A program made the position numbers and the translations under genes. A stretch of 64,000 bases of DNA from the NCBI GenBank assembly GCA_019671135.1, contig JAHRHY010000010.1:558001-622000 (forward strand). Reading direction: 5' to 3'. The stretch comes from Linnemannia hyalina (taxonomy: Eukaryota > Mortierellomycota > Mortierellomycetes > Mortierellales > Mortierellaceae). Of the stretch, positions 33,012 to 45,028 are shown piece by piece. The number at the start of each line of letters is the position of its first letter. Position 1 is the first letter of the stretch. Below the pieces are notes generated by a model. The model did no database searches and was not told where the DNA came from. It saw nothing but the letters and a program-made list of their open reading frames with translations.

Positions 33012-36000
33012 TCAATGGGGAGCAACAGTTGAAGTGTTGGATGAAGGTGGTGCTGCGTGCTGTTCCTGCTGCTGCTGCTGTTCCTCAGATGAACCGTGAG
33101 TATCACCGCCAGCAACCTGAGCAGCCGAGGTGACATTGTTGGACTGGATCGACGCATTCATGGCCTGAAGCTCACACTTGTAATCGACCAACCGCTTCTG
33201 GAGTTCAGGACACAACTCAACCAGGACCCGCCTGGTCGAGAACCGATACAATGTCGCCATGTCTGTCACAAGTAGACATTGCTTGATCTCGAGCACCGCC
33301 AGGTTCGGGCACAGCTGCATCAGTGCCCGGACCGACGAGCTCGTCAACAACGGGCAGCTGTTCAGCGAGATGCTATGAAAGCAGAATAAATACAATAAGT
33401 TAGAACTTGTGTTTGTGTCTGTGTGTTGTATCTTCTTTGTGTATCAACATTGGCAAGAAAGCAACAAACAAGGAAAAAAACGTACCGGTGGAGACCTGAG
33501 CGAGAGTAACGCGCAATCTCAATTACGGCATCGTCAGTCATTGCACAGCCCGCAAGCCCAAGGGTGTTCAGAGCCGTGTTCTTGGCAAGCTCGACAATAC
33601 TCTTGCCCGTCACCCTACCTGCAGCACTAACCCGACCAACATTCAAGTGCCACAAATCGCGACAGTGACGCGCCACCAGGATCAGCGACTCGTCCGACAC
33701 GTTCGAACAAGCCCTCAGGTCCAAATGTCGCATTCGTGGGCAATTCAACGCGACCTGAGTGATTCCTTGGTCCGTCACCTTGGCACAGCCGGGCATCAAC
33801 AACTGTTGCAGCTGAGGGCAATTCTCGGCGATCGAGATGACAATACGATCCGTCAACTTCTCACAGATATAGAATTCGATGATGTGGAGGTTATGGAACC
33901 ACGAGGTCAGAGGGAGGACGTCGGCATCCTCGATCAACTTGAGCTTGTGGAGGACAATCTTCTTGACTGCCGAGGCACGCTCGTGGAGACGCTTGACCAT
34001 AGCAGAAGGAGCCATGATCGATTCTTCGTCTAACGGTGGCCGTTGCTGTGCAGGCGCTACAATCAGGGCACCGGCACCAATGGCAGGGGCGGTCTCTTGC
34101 TGGCCAGATTGACCCTTGAGCAAGAAGCTAAGTCGTCTTGGGCGCTGCTGGGTGATCGTAGTGGTGGTTGCAGTTGCAATGACAGGCGTAGTTTTTGAAG
34201 TAGCGCTTTGTTGCTGTTGTTGTTGGCTGCTGGTAACGGCCTGACTGTTCCTCTCGATTCCAAGACATTCCACCGTATCGGTACGCTTGAGAAGGTCGAC
34301 AAAGAGAGCCAACTTGTCAGGGCTCTTGATCCGGATCTCACGCCACAATGTCTTCTGAGCGACCAGGTACCACTGCTTGCTGACCAGAAGACAGCTGTAA
34401 ATCTCGCGCTGAGAGTAGTCTTCTTGAGGTGTCAGGTCGACCACAAACTGGAAGATCAGATGCAGGATTTCCGGGAGCTGGATCGGGGTCGGCCGCTGGG
34501 CGTATTCGGGCAAGGGAGGAGGAAACATGATATAACCTCCTGTCTTGTTACGATACATCAGGTTGTTGTTGTCCGACAGAAGGCTCTGGCGGCGGAGCTG
34601 GCGCGTCTGGCGCTGGGTCGATCGCCGGGCACGGTCCTGGCGGCGGTGGCGGTGGAGCTCCAGCTCTACATCGCGGGTCGGCATCACACCATTCGCATAC
34701 ACTTCGTCAACCGCCATCCGGTGGTCGTCTTCGTCCGTTTCGTAATCATTAAAGTCATTATCATTATAGGCGTCAATATCCTCGTCGTCGTCAAAACTGT
34801 CTGCGTCAACGCTCTCCATATCATCGTCCTCGCCTCCTTCACCATCCAAGTCGGCATCGTCGTCCTCATCGGGGAGGGTGATCCCAGTCAAGTTGACCGC
34901 TGTCGTGGTCGAAAAGGCTGACCCGCGTCGAGAGCTAGCCCCCCCAGCCGCCATGTTGGCAGCCATAGATTTAAAGAAGCTGAGACGTCGCTTCATGGGG
35001 TCCTGCTGGCTCTGATGAATCATCGCAGCATTGTTTCCTTGAGGAGCAAAGGTTCCCATGCCTGTAAAGTGTTGGCGGTACTGTTGCTGATTGGCGATCG
35101 AACCGCGACGGCCCTTGTCGCCCGGACGTCCATTGCTGCCGCTGCTGCTGGTGCCACTATAGTCGCACACGCTCTCACCAGTCATGCTGCTGGTGATCGA
35201 TGACCGTCGGTTGGTCATGGCGCCTGTACCGGTGCTGTTGGTGGTGCTGCTCGACCTGACACTGGTTCCCCCAATGCTACCGGTTCGTCCTGGTCGATTC
35301 TTGCTGCTGCGACCTCCTCCAGAGTAGTTGTCCGTGGAACTGGCGCTGGTCGATGCACTCGCGATGCTGTTGCTTCGTTTCTTCTGACGAACACTTGAGT
35401 TGGAAGACGGGCCTGGTGCGCTCATAGCCATGAAGGCATCGTGGTCCTGGTAACCATAGCCATCGCCATAGCCATCGCCATAGTGGTCATCGCAGATGCA
35501 GTCATTTTCCTCACATGACCCACTCTCGTCCGTCTGAGGTTCGCTATCGACCAGACCGCTTGTTTTGGATCGTTGACTGCTGTTGAATAGTAATCCTCCC
35601 GTCTGACGGGGATCCATAAACTGTTCATCGGCGCTACTACCGGTGTTGCTGCCTGTTGTTCCGACAAAGACTTTGATGATCCGGCGGAAGAACGACGCAG
35701 AGGGGACAACAGGGACGGCGTGGAGCGAGCCCGTGTTCATGGTGCGACTGCGGTGGTGGTGGAGGTGATCCGGGTATAGTTGGGTTGAGGGGCTCTGGTA
35801 GTGGTGGCTGTGGCTGTGGCCATGACTGTGATGAGGCGAAACACGACGCTGTTGAGAATGGCTGCGTTCTGTAGACGTTGCTGACGAGGGAGAGGTAGAT
35901 GATGTTGAGGAGGATTGGATGGAGTACCGGCGGCGATGACTCTTGGCGTTGAAAGAACAAGTGGAAGAAGAGGAGGAGGAGGTGATGGATGAAAGCGTAG

Positions 36001-36190
36001 GATAGCAAGGGGTCGTGGGTGCAGCTGCAGAGGAGGTAGAGGACGAGTGTCGATGGCATCGATGGCAATCTGTCACGGCGGCCGCTGTTGTCTTTAAACG
36101 AATCCTACTTCTAGTGGTGACATTGTTGCTATTGTTGATCTCCTGATGTGTATCGACTACAAGCGGCATTGGGACATCCGTATACGCCAT
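33012..36190 (-). CDS. Large F-box/leucine-rich-repeat protein, AMN1-like
   Basis: Predicted substrate receptor of an SCF ubiquitin ligase. Two exons on the minus strand, 36190-33486 and 33372-33012, give 1021 residues. Residues 1-560 are disordered: Ser/Thr-, His- and Gly-rich tracts and an acidic stretch (DEDDDADLDGEGGEDDD) near 440. An F-box-like segment at ~565-620 reads LPEILHLIFQFV, SCLLVSKQWYLVAQKTLW. After a Gln/Thr linker, cysteine-containing LRRs run from ~760: CPQLQQLLMPGCAKVTDQG, CPRMRHLDLRACSNVSDES, LNTLGLAGCAMTDDA, then ISLNSCPLLTSSSV in exon 2, the type seen in AMN1/Grr1-class proteins. The C-terminus ends in a Gln/Ser-rich tail. The single intron interrupts the LRR array. The precise ortholog is uncertain. 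Confidence 0.85.
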
Positions 36191-36688
36191 CGTTTGTATT
36201 ATGCAGCTTCCTCCTGTGTTGTTTGTTTCTGTTCGTTATGAAAAGTGTTTCTATTGTGAGGTGTCGTAATTGAGTGTTATGTGTGTTGGGTTGGGTTGTA
36301 GGAGAGAGAGTAGCGGTTGTCTTGTTTGACAGCTGACAGACGGAGACGGGGCGTTTAGTGAACTGGAGTGGGGGTCAGTCAGGTCGGCGAATTGTCCCAA
36401 GGAAGGAAGATGAAAAAAGGGAGGGGATTAATATCTACACGACAGCAATAGATAATTCGTGGTCATGCAGATTGTTGATGTTGTTTGTCAGTCTTTGAAA
36501 GGAACCATGGAGAAGAAGAGTTGATGAGGGAAAAGATGAACGAAAGTACAAGAAGGAACAAAGATGCAAGTGAGGAGAAGAGAGGACGCAATTGCAACAA
36601 AGTCCAGTCGACCCAAGAACAAGGCACAGGAATGAAAACGATATGGTACCAGAAGGAAACGAAGGATGTCAGTTTACACTGGACACAT

Positions 36689-36712
36689 TGTGTGTGTGTG
36701 TGTGTGTGTGTG
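36689..36712 (+). repeat. (TG)12 microsatellite
   Basis: Uninterrupted TG dinucleotide repeat, 500 bases upstream of the F-box gene start and 29 bases before the hairpin at 36741. Confidence 0.9.
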
Positions 36713-36740
36713 AAGGTGAACCTGAGTGGAGACGGGATCG

Positions 36741-36761
36741 CTGCACCGTCTAACGGTGCAG
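36741..36761. other. Perfect 9-bp inverted repeat with 3-base loop
   Basis: CTGCACCGT, loop CTA, ACGGTGCAG. The stem is GC-rich and perfect. Lies about 550 bases upstream of the F-box gene ATG, in its leader or promoter on the minus strand. Confidence 0.8.
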
Positions 36762-38342
36762 ATGAACATGCACAAAGATAAAGAGGAATGAAGGATATGA
36801 CATACATAGTTCTTTTTGTGCTCTCACACATTGGAGCACAGATAGAATGCATATTAAATTGACCCGACACTTCGCAAACGTTGCACAGAAAGGGGAAATC
36901 TCGATCAACTGAAGGCAGCGTGCAGAAGGACAAAACACAAGCAGGCAAGGGTAATCAGGCCCAAAACGGGGGATAGAGGGACAAGAGCATGTCTAATTAC
37001 CTTGAGGATGGGCAGTAAGGAAATGGATAGCGGTGGCCACGGGGATCGAAGGGACCTTGTCGACAAAGCAGAAAGGTACAAGCGTGAATTGGAGTAGAAA
37101 GGAGGAGGAGGAGGGAGGAGGGAGTGGGCGAGATGTTGGGGTTAATAACAAAAGAAAGGAAGTGAGATGGCAATAAAGAAAAGGAGAAGTGCGGGTGTCT
37201 ATGAAGGGAGTAAGAGGATAAAGTGAGAAGAGTGAGGGAGGAGAAACAAAAGATGGGGAAAAAAAGACGTTGCGGGCAGGATAATAGCAAGAGGTGTGGT
37301 GATGATGGTCAGAGAGACAGTCCTGCAGATGAAAGAGAACGAGGAAGAGACAAAGAGAGGTAGAGTGCATGTCATAAGCAGAGCAGCCAGTCAGTCAAGG
37401 AAAGACAGACAAAGAAACTGTATGTGTGTGTCAACAGGACGAAACACCAATAAAGTGGTCGTTTCGTTCACTAAAAAGGGCTGACCACACATAATAATAC
37501 GCGCAAAGGGCTACAACTCCCTCCAGCTAATGGGAGGCGGGGACTGGAGCCAGGACAACAAAAGCAGATGTAAAAAAAAGCGCATTTATGTCTTGTCTAG
37601 AAAAGTCACTGGGAAGATGCTGGAGTGAACCGATCTCTTTTGTGGTGTATAGTACTACAGTATTGCACTTCTGTTTGGATTGGACATGTCGACTTCCAAC
37701 CGTATTCCGCTTGTCAAGAACTGCTGAGGTTGACCTCTTTCTTCTTTGTGTCTTGTTGTTGTGGCATTTCTTCGTTGCCACCGTTTGTTTACGGGTACAG
37801 TACAAACCTTCAAGAGAAGTAACATATGCACAAGAGACAGCACAGGTGCATCAATCGTAACGTAAGACATGCACACTTTAACTGAATACATATGAGCGAC
37901 ATAGAGAACGTGAACCGACCTGGATAATTTGATCCTTCAGCCACGACCGTTTTAGTTCTTTTCATACAAGCAGGAGTGGCATGGTCGCGATCGTGAAGGT
38001 GTAGGCAACAAAAAGAAAAAGCGCGGGAAGGTGACTTAAATGACTGTCAGACACGCTGAGTGAGAGCGCAAGATCATGAGGCAAGGGAGGGACAATGCGC
38101 AGGATGGAATCGAGACACACTCCGATTCATTCGGAACGACCCCCTTTTCAAAGTTATATTTTTTCAGTCGTGCTGTAGGGTCGCTATTATGTTGCCAGTC
38201 TGGTCTAAATTCTCCAATTGACAGCAATGACTTCATCATTTTGTCCACAGCTGGTATAAAAGTACAAAGGGCGGGTGTGATCGTTTTAATTGTGTGTATG
38301 TGTTCTCTAATGATGTATCATGATTTGTACAAACCAGTAGTT

Positions 38343-40348
38343 CTATGTGGTTCCTTTGGCAAGCATCTTGAGTTTCCGGGAACAAAAGGCAAAGACCATC
38401 ATGCTGATACCCAGAGCAGTTGATCCGACAATGGCGAATGCGTGCGGGTTGGTTTCGAGATAGTTGTGCAAGTTCATTCCGTAGAGACTGGCAATAATGG
38501 CTCCACTCGACATACCCAGGGTGCCCATTGCGATCCTGAGTTCAAAGAGCAGGAGCTGGTTCCTGTTGGCGCCCAAGATGACGTTGACGATCTCCTCAGT
38601 TGATTGCATCTGCTGTTTGACAATGGCGACCGTATTGGCAATCTCCTCGACCTGCTTCAGGTATGATTCTAGCAAGATTTCGATTTCTTCATGAGAGTCC
38701 TCTGTCCTGGGGTGTCCTTGTTTCTTCTCCGTCAGGTACATGTTAGCCAGATCATCATCTAATCGATCAATTTGAAGAACCTATTTAGTGACTGATCACT
38801 GAGTAATATCAACAGCCAAAGAGAAGCCATCCATCCAGTGATATAATCAAGCGTACCTTGATCTAACACCTCCACAAAGACATCGCGGATCAGCAGGGTC
38901 TTGGACTCAAACTGGGACAGCTTCTTGGAGTACTGCAACAGTTCCTTCAGCTTGTTCTGGTCAATGCTCTCTTCTAGATGCGCCAACAGCTTCGTCACAA
39001 AGTGCACCAATACATCCATCTCCGATTGCAACGACGATATCACCGAAATAAAGATAGCCTCCAATGCTCTATATACATGAATGACGTCAAGAAGAAAAAT
39101 ATCTCGTTAGGCTCATGTGCTACATGAGCGAGTAGCATGTTAGACACCGAATGAGGTCTTGCTGGCATAGATACCTGAATTCAAAGGGGAGACCTCCGGC
39201 AGCACTGGTGCTCATCCTCAGCTTCTCCTCGAGATCATAGATGAAAATGGATTGGTTATAACTGTCGGTCGATCCAAAAGAGTCGAACAGGACGACGAGA
39301 TCTGCCTTGATCAGGGCACGGATATGACCCACGTTCACAAGAATCGCCTCAGGGCGAACCAATAGCACGGGCATCTGGTTGTTGAAACTGCTGTCGATCT
39401 TGCGCAAGTCTCTGGCGTGCAGTCCATGCTATATCGGAAGAAATAAAAGAAAAATTCAGGATAAAGGTTCATCCAAACATCCAAGAAAAATCAGCTCATC
39501 GACAACAAAAGATTCGGCACTGGAGTAGAGAACTAACGAACCTGTTGGCATAGATCGCTCTTCAAGAACTCGCCGGCAGTAGTTTTGACGTTTCCCTTGT
39601 GGTCAAACTCGGTGCATCGCAGCTTGATCTCATTTTTGATGGTGTGGTGAGGGACAACGCTCAGGTTCCGTTGGAGGCGAGTGGCAGGGTCGGAGATCGA
39701 GTTGGGTATAGCCTGGAAAGTTGGCTTTGAGGGCATAGTGGCCAGAGAGCGGGCCTCCTGTGAAGATTTGGATGATGGGTAATGGTAGGGCCGACGCCAT
39801 GTCTGGAGAGAGTCGAGTCCTGTGACAGAAGTGTTCTTGTTATTGCTGTTGTTGAAGACTGAGGCAGTGGTCGAGAAAGGTCGTTGGTGCTGAGAGTTGG
39901 TTGCTGGAGATGGAGCAGTCCGGGAAGAAGAATTGAAGGAGCGCCTGCAAAAATTTCCAAATCGAACAGAAAAGGAAGACTCCGGGTGAGAGACCTCAGA
40001 TAACGTCGTCTTAATCGGTCGTCCCTTGGTCCCTGCGCAAGCCGCTGTTGACATGCTCCTTGTGAACCATGCCGATCCTGGTCCTGTCAATGATAGGATA
40101 TCACGACTGTCCTGACCTGCAGCAGTCGTCGTCCCTTTCCCGACAAGACAGCCTTTGTCACCGTTGGTCAACGTGTGACGCGACAAAGTTTGAACCGAAC
40201 GGTTCTTTTGGTGCCTTGAGGTAGCAGCGGCAAAGGACCAAGGGCTGGTTCGACTTGGTGCTAACACAAGATTGGTTGTTGTTGCTGCTGTTGTTGTTAC
40301 TGGTTGGGCAAGGAGCCGTTGCGGGTGGCAACGAAAGACGCATTGCAT
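38343..40348 (-). CDS. MRS2: Mitochondrial inner-membrane magnesium channel
   Basis: CorA-family Mg2+ channel of the mitochondrial inner membrane. Four exons on the minus strand, 40348-39542, 39428-39175, 39068-38857 and 38758-38343, give 562 residues; yeast Mrs2 is 470, the excess lying in a ~200-residue Ser/Thr/Arg-rich N-terminus that includes the mitochondrial presequence. The conserved core starts at IKLRCTEFDHKGN and continues HGLHARDLRKIDSS and LPFEFRALEAIF. The signature YGMN (GMN near residues 518-520) ends the first transmembrane helix, and a second hydrophobic helix (AFAIVGSTALGISMMVFAF) follows a short acidic loop with Asn-Pro. All intron phases match. The gene is head-to-head with BMS1, 420 bases apart. 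Confidence 0.93.
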
Positions 40349-40768
40349 CTCTGTTTTGTGAGCAAAAAGGGCGCGTCCTGGGTTGATGTTGTGAATAGTG
40401 TGAACAAGGAGGAGGTTGTTTTTGTTTTATCCAACGCTGAATGTAGACGAGGTGAATAGAAAAAGTAAGGAGTAGAAGAACAAGAAGAAGAAGAAGTAAA
40501 AGAAGAAGAGGGCGAAAGTGGCGGCTCTTGCGGTGGTGAGCACAAAGAAAGGAACGACAGATAACAAAAATCGCGCACTGCGAAGAAAGAACCCCATTTG
40601 AAAGAGGACACAGTCACATTATCCATGGTAAATACATAAGCCACAATAGACAACTGTTCTTTTTTTTTTTTTTTTGTGCATACGACTGCTGCAACAAGGT
40701 GAATGCTCTCCCCTGTACTCTGCTCAGCATTGCCATCCTCCCCTTCGCCTTAATTCACACACTCACAC
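40349..40768. other. Divergent promoter region between MRS2 and BMS1
   Basis: 420 bases serving two outward genes. A T-run of 16 at about 40660-40675 stands closer to BMS1 and could act as a nucleosome-depleting tract. An (AAG)n-like purine block lies at 40480-40510. Confidence 0.5.
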
Positions 40769-43700
40769 ATGTCTGACGCACCCCAGAAGGCGCATCGCGC
40801 CAAAACCGCGGGAGCAAAGGCAAACAAGCACAAGAAGAATGCCGAAAAGAACAACCCCAAGGTACATCTCTTTGTCTTGTGCCAGTTCACTGTTTGACTT
40901 TTACTTTCTCTAGCCTGTCAAACAAGGGGAAAGAAGGCCAACAACCAACACCTGAATGACTATCTAACGATAACAATGCATACAACCATAGGCTTTTGGT
41001 TTCCTTTCAGGACGCAAGGCGGAGAAGGCGGCTCGCCGTAACTTGGACAGGGACCAGACCAGACTTCATGTGCCTCTTGTCGACCGCACACCCATGGAGG
41101 CCCCTCCTGTCGTTGTTGCTGTTGTCGGACCACCCGGGGTAAGCATGAATCCACCACACACAACTACCAAAGGAAGCCAAGGATAACCAATTGCAATGAG
41201 AAACTAACAGTGACCTTTGTTCTGGAACAATAGACTGGAAAGACAACGTTGATCAAGTCTCTCGTCAAACGATTCACAAAGCACTCGCTCTCAGAGCTCA
41301 AGGGACCTATCACCGTTATTAGTGGCAAGAAGCGCCGCCTCACTTTCATCGAATGCAACAACGACCTCAACAGCATGATCGACGTCGCCAAGGTCGCCGA
41401 TTTGATCCTCCTCATGATCGACGCTTCCTTCGGTCTCGAGATGGAGACGTTCGAGTTCCTCAACATTCTGCAGACACACGGATTCCCCAAGATCATGGGA
41501 GTCTTGACACATTTGGACCGGTTCAAGAACAACAAGACGCTCAAGACTACCAAGAAGAAGCTGAAGCACCGTTTCTGGACCGAGATTTACCAGGGCGCCA
41601 AACTGTTCTACCTCTCTGGAGTCATCAATGGCCGCTATCCCAATCAGGAGATCATGAACCTTTCTCGCTTCATTTCCGTCATGAAGTTCCGACCTCTTAT
41701 CTGGAGAAATACTCACCCCTACATGATCGCCGATCGTGTCGAAGACTTGACCGACCCCGAATTGGTGCGCCAGAACCCAACCTGCGACCGTACTGTCACC
41801 CTCTACGGATATCTTCGCGGAACCAACATGAAGTCCGGTATGAGAGTTCATATTCCCGGTGTGGGTGACCATTACATGGACGATGTCAGCATCTTGCCCG
41901 ACCCCTGCCCATTGCCCGACAAAGTCAGGAAGCGTTTGGATGAAAAGCAAAAGCTGATTTACGCACCCATGTCCGACGTCGGAGGTATCATGTACGACAA
42001 GGATGCCGTCTACATTAACGTGCCAGGATCCTTCACCAAGAAGAGCCAGATCATCAAGGGAGGTCTCAAGGGTGCCGACGGTGGATCGGGTGACGAGGAA
42101 GCAGAGGAGGAGGACGAGGAGGAGAGCGAAGAGGAAGATTACGAGAAGGGTCAGGGCGAGAGGATGGTCATGAACCTACAGGACGCTCCCGACACCTTGG
42201 CCAGCCAGCTCGAGGACAGTGAGCTCCGTATCTTTGCTGACTCTACTCCTATGCGCGCCGGTGACGTTGAGGAGGACGAGGAGGATGAGGAGGACGAGGA
42301 TATGGAGGACGATAGCGAAGAAGAGTCTTCTGGCAAGAAAGGTAAGCTTTTCCTCGTACGCAATATTCAGCTAATTGTTTTATGCGTTTTATGATCTTGC
42401 CAACTAACGATCCCTTTTCCGCCCTGCGTTCATTGAACTAGGTCCTCGCGAGCGAAAGGAGATGGACGGCAACGGACGCATTCGCCGTCGCGCAATTTTC
42501 GGAGATGAGGATGACGATGTCGAGATGGAGAGCGGCGATGAAGATGACGAGGATGAGGATGAGGATGAAGAAGATGAGGAGGAGGAGGAGGATGAGGAGG
42601 AAGATGATTTGGGATACGGATCAGCTCACTCCCGCAGGAAATACAAGTCCAAATACGAGGCCAAGCATAAGGCAGGAAAGAACGACGATTCCGAGTCTGG
42701 CGAGGAGGAGGTTGCTTTCGCCGAGTCTGACAGTGATCTTGGCGGCGATGACGATGAGGAGGATGAGGACGAGAGCGCTCTTCGCTGGAAGAACAACCTG
42801 ATGTCCAAGGCCGAATCCGTTTTTCACTCCAAGCGCCGACCCAACTTGATGCGTCTGATTTATGGCGACCGCAAGTACACTCCTGAGCAGATTGCCCAGG
42901 GTGATATTGAGGAGGGACCCTTGAAGCTTTCGGGCGACAAGGACTCTGACTCGGATGAGGGCTTTGGCACAGGACCTGGCACCGGTGCCGAGGACGACAG
43001 CGAGGACGATGGTGACTTTTTGACCTTGAAGAAGGAGGATTCGGACGCCACCATTGCACAGACGATTGACTCGTGCAAGTCTACTCTGGAGTTTACGGAT
43101 CTGGAGGAGTGGGATGCGACCGAGGCCAAGGACTCGATTCGTGACCGTTTCATCACTGGATCATTGGATGTTCCTGGAGCTGCCGGTGGCGGCGACGAGG
43201 ATGAGGCATTCGGTGACTTTGAGGATCTGGAGACTGGCGAGAAGGTCGAAGGAGCCGACAGCCAGGATGAGGACGACGATGAGGATGATGAGGACGACGA
43301 GGGATCTAGCCGGAAGAAACCTACTGGTGAGAAGTCGTACGACAACATGTCCCGCGACGAGATTGCGGCTAAGAAGGAGCAGCTGAAGAAGAAGTTCGAG
43401 GCCGAGTACGGTGACGATGACGAGGAGAAGAAGGACTTTTACGACGAGATCAAGGGCGACATGGCCAAGCAGCAGCAGATCAACCAGGCCGAGTTCGAGG
43501 ACGATGACCCCACGACCCGCGCCATGGTCGAGGGTTTCCGACCCGGTACTTATGTCCGTATCCTTCTCAAGGACATGCCCTGCGAGTTTATCCAATACTT
43601 CCAACCCGAATACCCCATCATCATGGGAGGCTTGCTCCCTGCGGAAGAGAACTTTGGATTCATTCAGGTTCGTGTCAAGAAGCATCGTTGGCACAAGAAG

Positions 43701-44747
43701 ATCCTCAAGACCAACGACCCCTTGATCTTCTCGCTAGGCTGGCGTCGTATCCAGACCATGCCGATCTACTCGCTCAACGACGGAACGCGCAACCGGATGC
43801 TCAAGTACACACCGGAGCACATGCATTGTCTGGCCACCATCTATGGACCCATTCACCCTCCCAACACTGGATTCTGTTGTGTCCAGAGCGTATCGGACGG
43901 CACGTCTGCCTTCCGTATCTCTGCCACGGGAGTCGTCCTGGATATTGACCACACGGTCGAGATTGTCAAGAAGCTCAAGTTGACGGGACACCCTTACAAG
44001 ATCCACAAGAACACTGCCTTTATCAAGGACATGTTTACCTCTTCACTCGAGGTGGCCAAGTTCGAGGGCGCCAACATCCGTACCGTCTCTGGTATCCGTG
44101 GTCAGGTCAAGAAGGCGGTGCAGAAGCCCGAGGGACACTACCGTGCGACGTTCGAGGACAAGGTGTTGATGTCTGATATTGTCTTTTTGCGAGCATGGTA
44201 CCCTATCAAGCCCAAGAAGTACTGTAACCCCGTTACGTCGTTGTTGTTGGCCAAGAAGAAGGAGTGGCAAGGAATGCGTCTGACGGGTCAGGTCCGCCAT
44301 GCGCTCTCGTTGCAGACCCCCCAGAACGGCGATTCGACCTACAAACCTGTGGAGAGGATGACGAGGCGGTTCAACACCTTGAAGGTGCCCAAGGCCATCC
44401 GGGCATCGCTCCCCTTCGCATCCAAGCCCAAGCTTTTGGCGGCCCAGAAGAAGCCCGGTCTGTTGCAGCGCCGTGCGGTGATGTTGGAGCCTGAGGAGAA
44501 GAAGATCTATACGCTGATGCAGCAGATCAACACGCTCAAGCGAGACAAGGACACCAAGCGTGCTGAGAAGGCCAAGGAAAAGAAGGCTGTGTACGACAAG
44601 AAGAAAGCCAAGGAGACAGCCAACTACGACAACCGTGTCAAGCGCGAGCGCAAGGAGGTCTTCCGTACCCAGGGCAAGGAGCAGAAGCGTGCTGCACTCA
44701 AGGAGGCTGGTGGACGGAGGAAGAAACGCAAGGGCGGCGACGAGTAA
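40769..44747 (+). CDS. BMS1: Ribosome biogenesis GTPase Bms1
   Basis: Nucleolar GTPase of the U3 snoRNP/SSU processome required for early 18S rRNA processing. Four exons, 40769-40861, 40992-41138, 41234-42341 and 42442-44747, give 1217 residues, as expected. The N-terminus is basic. The P-loop GPPGTGKTT straddles intron 2 (residues ~75-84). Switch and G motifs follow ([41 protein letters not shown]). The AARP2CN segment follows, and long acidic D/E tracts occupy ~340-420 and ~430-600. The C-terminal RIBIOP_C domain contains [29 protein letters not shown] and [13 protein letters not shown] elements (here GIRGQVKKA), ending in a Lys/Arg-rich coil. Intron 3 lies between two acidic blocks. Confidence 0.96.
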
Positions 44748-45028
44748 ACAGCACGTTGTTTTTCCTTCGTTTTTGTTTTTTTCTTAGAGCATTTATTATT
44801 TTTTATCATTCATTTCTCACAAGCATTCTTTCAATATTAAAACACATCGTACATCAAACTGTGTCATTGGTCATTGGGTCATCACCTCTTATGCATGCTG
44901 CAAAGGTTTGAAAGTTTATGGAGAAGGTATGCGATAAAAATAAATATGCGGAGCGGATGTGTGTAATAAATGGTTGGATAAATTAAGAATGCTTAGAGTT
45001 GGTAACACAAATAAGGGAGGGGGAAGGC

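Larger units (their letters stand above)
36191..38342. other. Intergenic, no gene recognised
   Basis: 2.15 kb between the F-box gene start and the MRS2 stop. It holds a (TG)12 run, a perfect 9-bp hairpin at 36741, and purine-rich blocks at about 37080-37260. No open frame shows a domain. Confidence 0.4.

Noticed and set aside
43161..43694. Leu/Val-rich antisense frames across BMS1
   Set aside because: Shadows of the acidic GAG/GAC codon tracts of BMS1.
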